A program made the translations under genes and the position numbers. The notes below the pieces were generated by a model, which did no database searches, was not told the origin of the DNA, and worked only from the letters and a program-made list of their open reading frames with translations. From Ogataea parapolymorpha DL-1 (lineage: Eukaryota > Ascomycota > Pichiomycetes > Pichiales > Pichiaceae), in contig NC_027861.1 of NCBI RefSeq assembly GCF_000187245.1, positions 310,001-374,000 on the forward strand: DNA of 64,000 bases. Direction: 5' to 3'. The first letter of the stretch is position 1; every line of letters starts with the position of its first letter. Positions 9,055 to 18,531 of the stretch are shown one piece after another.

Positions 9055-9549
9055 CTATTTCCCCAATTCCAATAAGCGATTTTCGAGTTGATGTAAATCT
9101 GTACACAACGATTCAATTGACGTTTCAAAGTTGATGGTTCCATATCTTAGGTCATTGAAAGCATCAATTTGCTCATTGATTTCCTCTAGCTCGACTTTTA
9201 CATCCTGCTCGATAGCTTCTATTCGTGACTCCAGAGACTGATTCAATTGATCCATCGACTGTATCAATTGCATAAGGCTCAAATCTTCCACTTGTACAGT
9301 AGTCTCATTGTTGTCTGTATCTATACGTCCCAAATCCAGTTGGTCGATACTCGATTCAACGCGCTCAAGAATGTTCTGTTTCTGTCTCGATAATGTGTCA
9401 TACAACTTAGTTTCTTCCTCGTCCAATAATTGGTTACGGCAGACCAATTGAACTATTGAGTGAAACCTTTCTCGCGATATTAGCTGCGGAAATTCCTTTG
9501 AATCGGTAAGATACCGTTTAATAAGCTCTTTAGATTGGACGTTTGCCAT
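9055..9549 (-). CDS. NKP2: Nkp2/Cnl2-family kinetochore protein
   Basis: The 164-residue, strongly helical protein opens with a short globular stretch (LIKRYLTDSKEFPQLISRERF) followed by LYDTLSRQK and coiled coil to the end, the layout of the Cnl2/Nkp2 family. Nkp2 is a non-essential member of the inner-kinetochore Ctf19/CCAN complex. Similarity alone is moderate. Position next to TAD3, convergent with it as YLR315W is with YLR316C in S. cerevisiae, makes the assignment firm, and the length is close to the 153 residues there. Its stop codon touches the TAD3 stop with no base between, so the two transcripts must overlap at their 3' ends. Confidence 0.85.
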   Translation of the reverse strand: MANVQSKELIKRYLTDSKEFPQLISRERFHSIVQLVCRNQLLDEEETKLYDTLSRQKQNILERVESSIDQLDLGRIDTDNNETTVQVEDLSLMQLIQSMDQLNQSLESRIEAIEQDVKVELEEINEQIDAFNDLRYGTINFETSIESLCTDLHQLENRLLELGK

Positions 9550-9611
9550 GGCGTCACTAATCGCGTTGAAGACAAAAAAATATTTTTTGGAAAATAAACG
9601 AATTGCACAAC

Positions 9612-10001
9612 ATGGAACTTTTACCAGAGGGCCAGAAAAACACCACTGAGGTGACCTGGCAAGACCAGCAAAAAATCAACTCTTTCTCTACATTGATATC
9701 AAAGAAAGACGCACTGAGTGCAACTCTTGATGAACACAAACAAGAGAAAGAATACCTTGACGATTTAGCACTAGAGATTGAACTTGTCGACGAAGATGAG
9801 AAACTCAATTATAAGATTGGCGATTCATTTGTTTTGATGAAACAATCAGAGATTGTGGAGAGATTGGAGAAGGATCAAGAATTGCTGGATTCTAAAATCA
9901 GCGAGCTGGAAAGCCAAATTGAGGACATCGATCAGGAACTTAATAATCTGAAAAAGCTGCTTTATGCTAAATTCGGCAACGCCATTAATCTCGAAAGATA
10001 G
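9612..10001 (+). CDS. GIM3: Prefoldin subunit 4 (Gim3)
   Basis: The 129-residue protein is a beta-type prefoldin subunit. The heterohexameric complex delivers nascent actin and tubulin to the CCT chaperonin in the cytosol. Diagnostic stretches are VTWQDQQKINSFS near the N-terminus and EYLDDLALEIELVDEDEK before the beta hairpin (YKIGDSF), flanked by two coiled-coil arms. The ATG at 9612 is chosen because it is the first ATG in the open frame and gives exactly the usual length. It diverges from NKP2 with 62 bp between starts and converges on SWC4. Confidence 0.95.
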   Translation: MELLPEGQKNTTEVTWQDQQKINSFSTLISKKDALSATLDEHKQEKEYLDDLALEIELVDEDEKLNYKIGDSFVLMKQSEIVERLEKDQELLDSKISELESQIEDIDQELNNLKKLLYAKFGNAINLER

Positions 10002-10042
10002 ATACCTTCTTGTACAAGGCCGCTATTAATATACATATCGCT

Positions 10043-11428
10043 CTACTCAATTCCTTTTTGACTCTTAATGAGAGCCACTTCCCCGCTGAGCTTATCAGTT
10101 TGCTTCTTTAGATCAATCAACGTAGCAATGCTTTGAAGTAACTGATCGAACTTCGAACAAACGTTTGCTGTTGGTAGAGTGGGCTTCATGGAGATTTGCA
10201 ATTCGTTTAAAACCTCCGCCACCTTAGCCTGCACTGCTGGCTTAAAACTCGACAGTTTTTGAGAACGGATATAAACGCCAGGTTGCAACTTCTCATCGTG
10301 AAACCTCAATCCATACACCTCCATTTCTTCGGCCGTAAGTTTAGATTGTAAAAGCTGCCAAACCTCAGACTGCACCTGCTGTTGTGAAATCTCCTGTTTG
10401 CCTCCATACAGCTTCTGCGACAAAGATGACTTTTTGCCCTGGCGTTGTCTCATCAAATGCTGTTGTTGCGCTTGTTGTATTTGTTGCGTGTGAGGAATGG
10501 CATTTGGACCCAATTGAGGAGGAACGGGAACTTCTGGTTTCCGTTTCTTTGACTTGTCCACAGTCATAAGAGAATTGTAAAGCTGGGTGAGACCAGATGA
10601 GGTGGTATATTGTTCAATTGAGGCGGAAGATTGGGGAGAGTCAAGAAGTTGCAACAATTGTGCTCTTTCCATGAGCATCTTTTTCGCAGCCAGCTCGAAC
10701 TTCCGGGCCTCGATGACCAATGATTCTTCTTCGGCAATCTCCGTTGGAGCTCTATGGATCAAACGGTTCAAATACTGTTTTCTTTCTAGTTCCTGTTTTT
10801 TGTCGAACGATTCCAGTCCTTTGATCAAGGCAACATCTCTTGTGCCATCAGGGTTGGAGTTCAAAAGCTTCGCCGACACAGAATACAGTCGTTCTTTCAA
10901 ATCTTCGAGGCTTCTGTGTTTGTCGTTGTGAAATTCGTATCTGTCGTATACCACTGCCCACCTCAAATCATAGTCTTTAGCCAGATCAAATAAAAACTTG
11001 GTTTCTTCGAAAGTCCAGTCTTCACTCAAATCCTTTAGCTTCTCATCGTATTCTTCCTTGCTGAATGATGGAATATCCAGGGAGGTGTTGTATTTTGCAA
11101 AATTGTATGATCTTCGCTCGTCTGATGGCGCGACGGGTCCTTTCACCCAGTGATGGAGCTCGAGCTCGTCTGATCTAGCCTCATTTTTGAAAGGTGCCCA
11201 AACCCACGGACTTGCTTTCCCTGAGTTGATTTTGTCTTTAAACTTGAAGCCTTTTTCAACAGCGACAGGAGGCAAATTGGAACCAATAAGGTTGTACAGC
11301 TCTCTGCTCATGGCGTGCTTCTTCTTTTTGGATTGTGACCCAAAGTCATTGTCTGAACGTGCGTGCTTCTTTGGCTGCACGCGAGCCTCTTCCTTGATGT
11401 TGAATACGTCCAGGATGTCCGAGGCCAT
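10043..11428 (-). CDS. SWC4: Swc4/DMAP1 subunit of SWR1 and NuA4 chromatin complexes
   Basis: The 461-residue protein is the DMAP1 family member shared by the SWR1 H2A.Z-exchange complex and the NuA4 acetyltransferase. It begins MASDILDVFNI, has a basic patch near residues 20-40 and carries the SANT-like DMAP1 domain around WTFEETKFLFDLAKDYDLRW. A glutamine-rich linker follows, then a conserved C-terminal helical region. The frame is open for eight codons beyond this ATG (another ATG at 11452), but the inner ATG gives the standard N-terminus. It diverges from CUL3 across 69 bp, the same arrangement as YGR002C and YGR003W in S. cerevisiae. EAF3, another NuA4 subunit, lies 7 kb away. Confidence 0.95.
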   Translation of the reverse strand: MASDILDVFNIKEEARVQPKKHARSDNDFGSQSKKKKHAMSRELYNLIGSNLPPVAVEKGFKFKDKINSGKASPWVWAPFKNEARSDELELHHWVKGPVAPSDERRSYNFAKYNTSLDIPSFSKEEYDEKLKDLSEDWTFEETKFLFDLAKDYDLRWAVVYDRYEFHNDKHRSLEDLKERLYSVSAKLLNSNPDGTRDVALIKGLESFDKKQELERKQYLNRLIHRAPTEIAEEESLVIEARKFELAAKKMLMERAQLLQLLDSPQSSASIEQYTTSSGLTQLYNSLMTVDKSKKRKPEVPVPPQLGPNAIPHTQQIQQAQQQHLMRQRQGKKSSLSQKLYGGKQEISQQQVQSEVWQLLQSKLTAEEMEVYGLRFHDEKLQPGVYIRSQKLSSFKPAVQAKVAEVLNELQISMKPTLPTANVCSKFDQLLQSIATLIDLKKQTDKLSGEVALIKSQKGIE

Positions 11429-11497
11429 TATGAGGATGGTTTGCGAAAACAATTTTTTCTGGGCTGCGTAACCTAATTACAACTTCTTCAGATCAGT

Positions 11498-13888
11498 ATG
11501 TCTAACGCATGGGGGGTTCGTGGGCGTACCAAGATTCGGCCACCAAAGAAGATTGTTTCTGGCGAGATCGACTTTGAAAAGACCTGGACCATAATCAGAG
11601 ACGCGATTCAAGAGATTCAACATAAAAATGCTTCAAAGTTGTCGTTTGAAGAACTTTACCGGAAGGCGTACAATTTAGTGTTGCGCAAGAAGGGAAAGAT
11701 GCTCTACGACCATGTGGAGCTCACCATACAACAATACTTACTGAATGAAACTCGCAAGCAACTTCTCGAGAGTCTCAATAATGATGATAACAGAACATTC
11801 TTGTTAAAACTTAACAATGTCTGGGAAGACCATTTGCTGAGCATGCGTATGATCAGCGATGTGCTAATGTATCTTGACAGGGTTTACGCCAAAGAGTTCC
11901 ATTTACCACTGATTTACGATGTTGGGCTCAAGGCTTTCAGGGATAGTGTAATCAAGTACAATCAAAACGAGATTGGTATGGCAGTTATTGACATCATCAT
12001 TGAATACATCAATCGCAGCAGACACGGTGAAATCATTGACAAGTTTATCATCAAGGCGATCATCTACATGTTCAGCTCACTTTCAGAGACAATATCCATG
12101 GATTCAGACGACAAGGTTCCATATGGAGAAAATTACTATCTTCGCTACTTTGAGCCTGTATTATTACAACAAAGTCACACATATTTTGAACAGAAAGCTA
12201 CTGAGCTTCTTACATACCAATCGGGTACGATATACATTGATAATGTTACGCAACTTAGCCAAGATGAGGAGGCACGTATCCAGTTATACCTTCCTGATGT
12301 GACGTCGCCGAAACTTATCGAGCTGATGGACAACGATCTGATAACACGGCATATGGAGTCAATAATGAAACTTGAGAATGATGGACTTCGAAACTGGATT
12401 AGTGAAAATAATTTCAAAATGTTGGCCTCGTTGTATAGGCTCATTGGACGAGTTGATTCCGAGTTTGAAATGCTTAAAAGACAACTTCGCCTTATAGTTC
12501 TAAGTAACTGCGAGAACCTGAATAGCAAAACAAAAGAGGAGTTGGACCTTCAAGAAAAAACCGCTGAAGAACAGGATCCAGATAAAAGAGCAAAGAAGAA
12601 GAGTGGTAAGGAAAGCGCTACACAGTTTGCTGTGCGCTGGATTCAAAATTTCTTGGATCTCAAGGAGAAGTATGACGTGATAATCAAGAATGCTTTTGAT
12701 GGAAATCCCGGCATTGTGAGAGAAGTTGAATCTTCCGTCTCCGAATTTCTGAATTCTGATAATAAAACTGCAGAGTACCTCTCGCTGTACATTGACGATG
12801 GTATCAAAAAATCATTCAAGGACAAATCGCAGGAAGAAGTGGAAAATCTACTGGACAAATCAATCATCGTCTTCCGGTTCATCAAAGAAAAGGATGTTTT
12901 CGAGAAATACTATAAGAATCATCTCGCAAGGCGTCTGTTGCAACAGAAATCGAGCTCTAACGATATTGAAATGAATATGATCACCAAACTCAAACAAGAA
13001 ATAGGCTCGTCATTTACATCACAGTTTGAAGGAATGTTTAAAGATATCAAGACCTCACAAGATTTATCAGGGGAGTTTAATCGAAAACTCTCTGGAGACG
13101 AGGAAATTCGCAAAGTCAATGGTAGAAGGTTGGATATGGAAACATCAATATTAACTACCACCTTCTGGCCTATGCCAATCAACAAAGCGTTGAGTGAAGT
13201 GCAATACCCAGAAGAGCTTGAGCTTTTAAGAAATAGATACGAGTCATTTTACATGACTAAATATGGTGGACGAAATCTAACGTGGGCTCCCAACTTTGGT
13301 ACCGTTGACATTCGCATTCACTATCCGAAAAAGACGTACGAAGTGAACATGTCAACATATTCTGCGATTATCATTCTGACATGTTTTAGAGAGGGCTCGG
13401 ATAAACAAGAATACACTTTTGAAGAGATTCACGAAATAACAAGAATTCCCAAGCCGGACTTGATACGGCATTTGCAATCTATTTCAGTCGCTTCGAGAAC
13501 CAGACTACTGAAGAAAGATCCGATGTCCAAGGATATTCGCCCTATGGATGTCTTCTCAGTCAATGAGCAGTTCAAGTCTCCTCAAACAAAAATTAAGGTT
13601 TCCACTGTTTCTTCAGGCTCGAAGGTTGAAGACGATTCGCAGAGATCTGAGACAATGGATGCCATTAATAAATCAAGAATTCTTGAAACTGAAGCTGCGG
13701 TTGTGCGTATTATGAAAGCTCGCAGACAATCCAATCATCAGGAGCTGGTGAACGAGGTTATTCGTCAGCTCATCAGCAGATTCAAGCCACAGCCTTCATT
13801 TATCAAGCAGAGAATTGAGGACCTGATTGAGAAAGAGTATCTGGCAAGAGATGAAGCTGATAGAAATATATACCATTACTTAGCATGA
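11498..13888 (+). CDS. CUL3: Cullin-3 ubiquitin ligase scaffold
   Basis: The 796-residue protein is a cullin of the Cul3 type (family 740-790 residues). Helical cullin repeats fill the first 400 residues. The cullin homology domain follows, with FRFIKEKDVFEKYYKNHLARRLL near 465-487. The C-terminal winged helix carries the NEDD8/Rub1 acceptor in RIMKARR (K740) and ends in the canonical IYHYLA. It would scaffold a RING protein and BTB substrate adaptors. An acidic-to-lysine insert (about residues 345-370) interrupts the repeats. Convergent with RSP5, 363 bp away. Confidence 0.95.
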   Translation: MSNAWGVRGRTKIRPPKKIVSGEIDFEKTWTIIRDAIQEIQHKNASKLSFEELYRKAYNLVLRKKGKMLYDHVELTIQQYLLNETRKQLLESLNNDDNRTFLLKLNNVWEDHLLSMRMISDVLMYLDRVYAKEFHLPLIYDVGLKAFRDSVIKYNQNEIGMAVIDIIIEYINRSRHGEIIDKFIIKAIIYMFSSLSETISMDSDDKVPYGENYYLRYFEPVLLQQSHTYFEQKATELLTYQSGTIYIDNVTQLSQDEEARIQLYLPDVTSPKLIELMDNDLITRHMESIMKLENDGLRNWISENNFKMLASLYRLIGRVDSEFEMLKRQLRLIVLSNCENLNSKTKEELDLQEKTAEEQDPDKRAKKKSGKESATQFAVRWIQNFLDLKEKYDVIIKNAFDGNPGIVREVESSVSEFLNSDNKTAEYLSLYIDDGIKKSFKDKSQEEVENLLDKSIIVFRFIKEKDVFEKYYKNHLARRLLQQKSSSNDIEMNMITKLKQEIGSSFTSQFEGMFKDIKTSQDLSGEFNRKLSGDEEIRKVNGRRLDMETSILTTTFWPMPINKALSEVQYPEELELLRNRYESFYMTKYGGRNLTWAPNFGTVDIRIHYPKKTYEVNMSTYSAIIILTCFREGSDKQEYTFEEIHEITRIPKPDLIRHLQSISVASRTRLLKKDPMSKDIRPMDVFSVNEQFKSPQTKIKVSTVSSGSKVEDDSQRSETMDAINKSRILETEAAVVRIMKARRQSNHQELVNEVIRQLISRFKPQPSFIKQRIEDLIEKEYLARDEADRNIYHYLA

Positions 13889-14251
13889 ATGCATGTCGAT
13901 GATATCAGAAATTATTAATGATGGTCTAATACACCCCTACACAGCTTCTCCCTGAAAGAAATTGTACGGAACAAAAAAATTGATAGTAATTTATTCCTTT
14001 TCAACGGATTCTCGATGTAGATCTTTCTCATTGATCTACAGCTCCTTTTCGAATGATGTTTTGTCATGACCCTAGGAGTCGAGGTTCCGATTGGCCAAGG
14101 ATACATAAAATTAGTGCATCATAGTACATCGCTTTCGGGTAACACAAAGTGGTGTCTCCAAGAACACATACATCATAATTACGCCTAGACTTAAATTCAA
14201 GATACTCATAAATTAGAAAAGGGAATTCGTATTAACAGGTCGATGGATCGT
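13889..14251. other. Convergent spacer between CUL3 and RSP5
   Basis: No supported gene lies here; the 63-codon frame at 13915-14106 has no protein-like features. The region is AT-rich and holds one hairpin, described separately, and presumably the 3' UTRs of both genes. Confidence 0.7.
14016..14040. terminator. Perfect 8-bp inverted repeat in the CUL3/RSP5 spacer
   Basis: TGTAGATC (14016-14023) is the exact complement of GATCTACA (14033-14040) with a nine-base loop. It could form a transcript hairpin on either strand. A role in 3' end formation is only a guess. Confidence 0.35.
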
Positions 14252-16567
14252 TTACTCTTGGCCAAATCCAATAGTCTCTTCAACGGCAATAGTGAGCTTC
14301 TTTTTCAGCGACTCATAATCTTTGTATGGAGGCAGATCCACTCTGTTGAAACAAGTGTGCGATTTTGGAAGCTGGTCCGGCTCTCCAGCTTTTTCTATAG
14401 TGAAACGTCTTGGACCATCCGATCCCTGTAAATCTTTAAATCCATTGACAGGAATTCTGGACGTACCGGTGGTGAATTGTAATAACCTTGCTCTCTGTTC
14501 TCCTTCCCACTCACTCACGCACTTCCAGAACCACTGGATCACTTCGTCACTCTCTTGATAGCCTCTGTAATCTGTATGTTTCTTCCAATCTTCAATGTCA
14601 ATGTCTGCCAGTCCTCCAATCAAGAGCTCCAATTCCCTCTCATCGAAGACCGAAACTAATTCTTGCGGAATCAGCTCGTTAAATCCATCCATGAAGGCCT
14701 TAAATTGAGCCTCCACTGGCTTGGAGATAATCCACTCAGTCTTGAGCTCGACATATTCTCTCTTATTTTCGTTCGTCACCTCGATGTTTCTACCGTTTGG
14801 TTTCAGATCAATGATGACCTTCTCTCCAAATCTATCTTCTTCAATCGAGAATGTCTCGTAAATGACGTCCGTGATATCATTCTCGAGCATCCAGCATAAA
14901 GACTTGTACATCTCAGCATCCACACTTTCCAAATCTTGCAGCACAATCTTTTTATGAAGCATCATTTTATACATTGCACCCACGAAGAAAGCATCCAAGA
15001 AACGACGATGAAACACTCCCAAACCGACAGTTCTTCCAATGAATTTGAAATATGTCAGGTTTTCAGGATTCACACCTGAGTTTGGATTGATTTGAAGTGT
15101 ATAATTGTCGCTCGATGCGTATTGGAAAAGGCAATAAAATGGATTGAACATTTCGTGCGAAAGTTGTTGGAAGAACTCTCTAGAAACTCCACCGTAATCC
15201 AGTCCTTCTTCTCCCTCAAACTTAATCATCAGCCTCTTCTTCAAATCCTCTGGGGTTTGTCTCATGATGTCACGGAAAGCATCTTCCATAAGATGGTCTC
15301 TTCTAACTTTAATGTGACATTGCCCTGGAAGAATTCTTATTGCAGGTTGCGATCTGAAATACACCAGCTTTCTTCTGAAATCACGTTTGTATTGAGGAAC
15401 ATTCTGGTCGAGCGATGATGGCAATCTTGGATCGTCCCATGTCGTGGTTTTGGTATTGTGGTCGACAAAATAAACTCTAGATGTATTGGCTAATCTCATT
15501 TCCCAACCACTTGGAAGCGGACCCATTGCTGACAATCGTTGTGCGTTGTATCCTCCATTGTTGCCAAAGCTTTTAACGAATTGCTGTCTTCTTGGATCAA
15601 CCCATGTAGTGGTTCTGCTGTTGTGGTCCACGTAATATGGCCTTCCCTCTGGAGTGAAACGTTGTTCCCAACCTGGAGGAAGTTCACCTAGGCCAGGACT
15701 TGTTGCTCCTGTGGCAGCCATGGTCATTGCAGTAGCCTGATCTACCTGAGAATTGGTTTCAGGCAAAGTTCTATTACGGTATTGCGTTCTTTCAGCCTCT
15801 CTCGCCCTTTCCCTTTCCTGTTCTCTCTGGCTCTCAGATTGGTCCAATGTAGGTCTCTTCCAGGTGGTAGTCCTCGAGTTGTGATCAACATAATAAGTTC
15901 TGCCAAAATTGTCAGTTCTCCGCTCCCATCCAGGTGGCAGTCTACCATACTGATCTTCGAACGAAGAGAACTGCCTTGCTGGTGCAGGTCTAACGGAAGA
16001 TGATATAGCAGCAGCAGCAGCGGAACCTGGAAATTGATTGTTTAGGTTTCCGGTATCCACTGGAGCCCTTGGGCTGGAAACTGAAGGTGAAGCTACGGTA
16101 GACGCAGGTGTCTGCGCTGATGTGTTCGATTGCGCAAAATTGGAAGGATCTCTGGAGTCTCTCGCAGAAGCATTCTGGTGAGAAATGGTGAGTATCAATT
16201 TTCCGGAAACCGTCAGATGTGAGTTAGACCTCTTCAACTCCTCAGCAACGGTCTGTTCGCTTGATGTGTCGTTCAAATTGATAACATCGCCAACTTTAAT
16301 ATTGACGACACCCAAGAAGCCTTGGTCCTTCTTCTTGAACTTCTTTTGATCAAATATCTGCACGATCAGGATGGAATTCTCCGTTACAGAAAACTCAAAA
16401 GACTGATTCCAATGCGGTGACAAAGTCTTTTTGGCAGTCTCGGTTGTTTGCGTCTGTGCGCCATCGACCGTCAAAACTGCAAAAGGATCTGGAGACCGAA
16501 AAACGTCCCGCTTACATAGTCCCTCAGCTGCTATCACTCTGACCCGAATTTTCGACCGCGTTGACAT
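14252..16567 (-). CDS. RSP5: Rsp5/NEDD4-family HECT ubiquitin ligase
   Basis: The 771-residue protein has the full NEDD4 layout: an N-terminal C2 lipid-binding domain (about 1-130), a Ser/Ala-rich linker, and three WW domains starting LPPGWE, LPPGWE and LPSGWE (about 210-375). The HECT domain runs from about 390 to the end. The catalytic cysteine is C739 in SHTCFNR, and the C-terminal tail ends GFGQE. Rsp5 ubiquitinates plasma-membrane transporters and drives their endocytosis, usually through PPxY adaptors. Length is close to S. cerevisiae (809). The next genes, DSE1-like and YCK3, are its neighbours in S. cerevisiae too. Confidence 0.98.
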   Translation of the reverse strand: MSTRSKIRVRVIAAEGLCKRDVFRSPDPFAVLTVDGAQTQTTETAKKTLSPHWNQSFEFSVTENSILIVQIFDQKKFKKKDQGFLGVVNIKVGDVINLNDTSSEQTVAEELKRSNSHLTVSGKLILTISHQNASARDSRDPSNFAQSNTSAQTPASTVASPSVSSPRAPVDTGNLNNQFPGSAAAAAISSSVRPAPARQFSSFEDQYGRLPPGWERRTDNFGRTYYVDHNSRTTTWKRPTLDQSESQREQERERAREAERTQYRNRTLPETNSQVDQATAMTMAATGATSPGLGELPPGWEQRFTPEGRPYYVDHNSRTTTWVDPRRQQFVKSFGNNGGYNAQRLSAMGPLPSGWEMRLANTSRVYFVDHNTKTTTWDDPRLPSSLDQNVPQYKRDFRRKLVYFRSQPAIRILPGQCHIKVRRDHLMEDAFRDIMRQTPEDLKKRLMIKFEGEEGLDYGGVSREFFQQLSHEMFNPFYCLFQYASSDNYTLQINPNSGVNPENLTYFKFIGRTVGLGVFHRRFLDAFFVGAMYKMMLHKKIVLQDLESVDAEMYKSLCWMLENDITDVIYETFSIEEDRFGEKVIIDLKPNGRNIEVTNENKREYVELKTEWIISKPVEAQFKAFMDGFNELIPQELVSVFDERELELLIGGLADIDIEDWKKHTDYRGYQESDEVIQWFWKCVSEWEGEQRARLLQFTTGTSRIPVNGFKDLQGSDGPRRFTIEKAGEPDQLPKSHTCFNRVDLPPYKDYESLKKKLTIAVEETIGFGQE

Positions 16568-17326
16568 TGTAGGCCAAAAAACAGAAATGTGTTTTTGAAA
16601 GGAGGTTACCTATAGTTTTGGTGACAAATTTGGTCACAATGCAGTATATGAACTTGGATACCCTAGAAATGCAGTAAATGCAGTAGCCGAACCCGTTTTT
16701 CTCACTTAAAAGCCAAGCAAAACCCCCCACTTTAACTGTAAAATGGGTATGATGACGTTACAAACAAATCAATTAGTCAATATCGCCTTCTGATATTTTT
16801 CCTTCCTCTAATCCCGCGATTACTTAAGCATTAGTTAATACTTTTGGCCATTTACGAATATATCAGGCGTACGAACGCGAGATCTTAAGATATCTCCAGC
16901 ACACTGAAAGTTATGTGCCGCGGATTCCGACCTAGATTAGTCAAGACACATGATTTTCGCTAACCCAAGCACATCTCATGACTCTGCTTTTTGTATTCGA
17001 GAATTGTACAGAAATGTTTACAAACACTACGCGACCGCTTTTGCAAAAGGTAATCATTGAACCACTACGCATGTTTTTTAAGGTGACGTACACGATTTGG
17101 GAGCAGGATACGAAAATCATAGAACTTGGCATTTTTTTTTCATTTTTTTATTTTTTTCACCGGCCTAGCTGCCAAACCGGGCAGTGTATACCAAAAATAA
17201 ATTGGTTTCAGTCCAGCCTTCTCGAAGATGTTTCAAAGTATAAAACACATGGCTGGAATATAAAGGGCCAAATTTCTCCATTGGCCTCTACTTATCATAC
17301 CCAATCCAACTTTAGTCATTCTTTTA
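16568..17326. other. 759-bp divergent promoter region between RSP5 and the WD40 gene
   Basis: No convincing gene. AATGCAGTA occurs three times (16638-16646, 16668-16676, 16677-16685), beside GTGAC/GTCAC arms at about 16620-16636. T-rich runs lie at 17130-17158. TATAAA occurs at 17239 and TATAAAG at 17259-17265, 62 bp before the WD40 start. A 120-codon open frame at 16978-17340 overlaps the WD40 start and has unlikely composition. Confidence 0.6.
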
Positions 17327-18529
17327 ATGTACCCAATTGATGAGTCGCCTATGCAAGAGGGTTTGCAATCTAGCTACTGGAAAATCGATTACGGCTCGCC
17401 ATTGAATCCGTACGAATTTCTAAATTGTATGGATGTCAGCCAAGACTTGATTGCCGTTGGATCTTCGTCAAGCCTCCAGAATGTCAAGATGTTTAAGCTG
17501 GACACCGAGAAGAACTTGCTTGGTTACTTGACCAGCTTTAGCGCACCAAACGTCTGCTGTATAAAATGGTTGCACAATGTTCTTGACGAGACAAATGATT
17601 TAAATTTGATGATTACTGGCCACACTAATGGCATTGCTAACCTGTCTCTTATTCCAAACGTAAGGTCTGCTAACTTGACCCACGTTGACCTCATCAAGCA
17701 GTTCAACCACCAAAAGCATACTTCGCTAACCGACATTGGGGACGACTTTCAAATTGAGATAAGCCCGAAGTCATGGAAGTCTTGTCTGACCAATTCTATG
17801 ATGTCTATCTACAAAGAGAATATCTTTTTGTGGGATACTTCAAGGTCTTCGAGTCCTCTCTACAAGAACAAAGCTCGGGGTATAAAATCCTTCGCAGCTA
17901 GCGAAAATAACGACGGATTGATTGCCTTCGCAGGGTCCTTTGGTGTCAGGCTATTTGATATGAGATCTGCTACCCAAACAGAGCTCTGTACTTCGACGTA
18001 TCTCTCGTACAAGCGCACTAAAACGCACCTCATAGAATGGTCTCCACAAAACCCATATCAACTATGTGCTGCAGGGGAGGACAGAAGTATCCAGCTGTGG
18101 GATATTCGGAAAGAGCAGCCGCTGGCTACCATGTATGGCCATTCAGGTGCCATTACAGCCATTGAATGGATCTCGAAAAACAGTATTTTTACAGGAGCCA
18201 AGGACGGACGTATTGTCCATTGGAATATGAAAGACGTTGTGTTTCGAGACAGTCCAGTCAAGTGTTCTCTTGGAGGAAAAGATTATGAAAGCTATCAGTG
18301 TGCTACATCCATCGAGTCTTCCAAAACTGGAATTGTCAGCTTGAGCTCGTCTAACGGAAAGCTTATCAGTCTTGATGACAGTTATATGGGGCTGCACCGC
18401 GAGTCGGTGCAGCATTCACTTCGCAAACTCAGTAACCATTCTGATGTAACACTAGTCGAACAGGCGCCTCTTGACAAGTTGATGCGACAACTCAATCTTT
18501 ACCTCGGTGATATAGAGACCTATATTTAA
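17327..18529 (+). CDS. DSE1: WD40-repeat protein, Dse1-like
   Basis: The 400-residue protein is a WD40 propeller with clear repeats such as IQLWDIRKEQPLATMYGHSG near residue 250 and IVHWNM near 290. It has a conserved-looking N-terminal segment (YWKIDYGSPLNPYEFLN) and a short helical C-terminus. Sequence alone would give only a WD40 call. Position next to RSP5, divergent from it and one gene from YCK3, matches DSE1 (YER124C) in S. cerevisiae, a daughter-cell protein linked to cell separation and signalling. It is shorter than S. cerevisiae Dse1 (about 573). Its stop is 2 bp from the EAF3 stop. Confidence 0.7.
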   Translation: MYPIDESPMQEGLQSSYWKIDYGSPLNPYEFLNCMDVSQDLIAVGSSSSLQNVKMFKLDTEKNLLGYLTSFSAPNVCCIKWLHNVLDETNDLNLMITGHTNGIANLSLIPNVRSANLTHVDLIKQFNHQKHTSLTDIGDDFQIEISPKSWKSCLTNSMMSIYKENIFLWDTSRSSSPLYKNKARGIKSFAASENNDGLIAFAGSFGVRLFDMRSATQTELCTSTYLSYKRTKTHLIEWSPQNPYQLCAAGEDRSIQLWDIRKEQPLATMYGHSGAITAIEWISKNSIFTGAKDGRIVHWNMKDVVFRDSPVKCSLGGKDYESYQCATSIESSKTGIVSLSSSNGKLISLDDSYMGLHRESVQHSLRKLSNHSDVTLVEQAPLDKLMRQLNLYLGDIETYI

Positions 18530-18531
18530 GA

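Noticed and set aside
16978..17340. 120-codon plus-strand frame in the RSP5/DSE1 promoter
   Set aside because: It overlaps the WD40 start in another frame, runs through poly-T tracts coding for phenylalanine runs, and resembles nothing.
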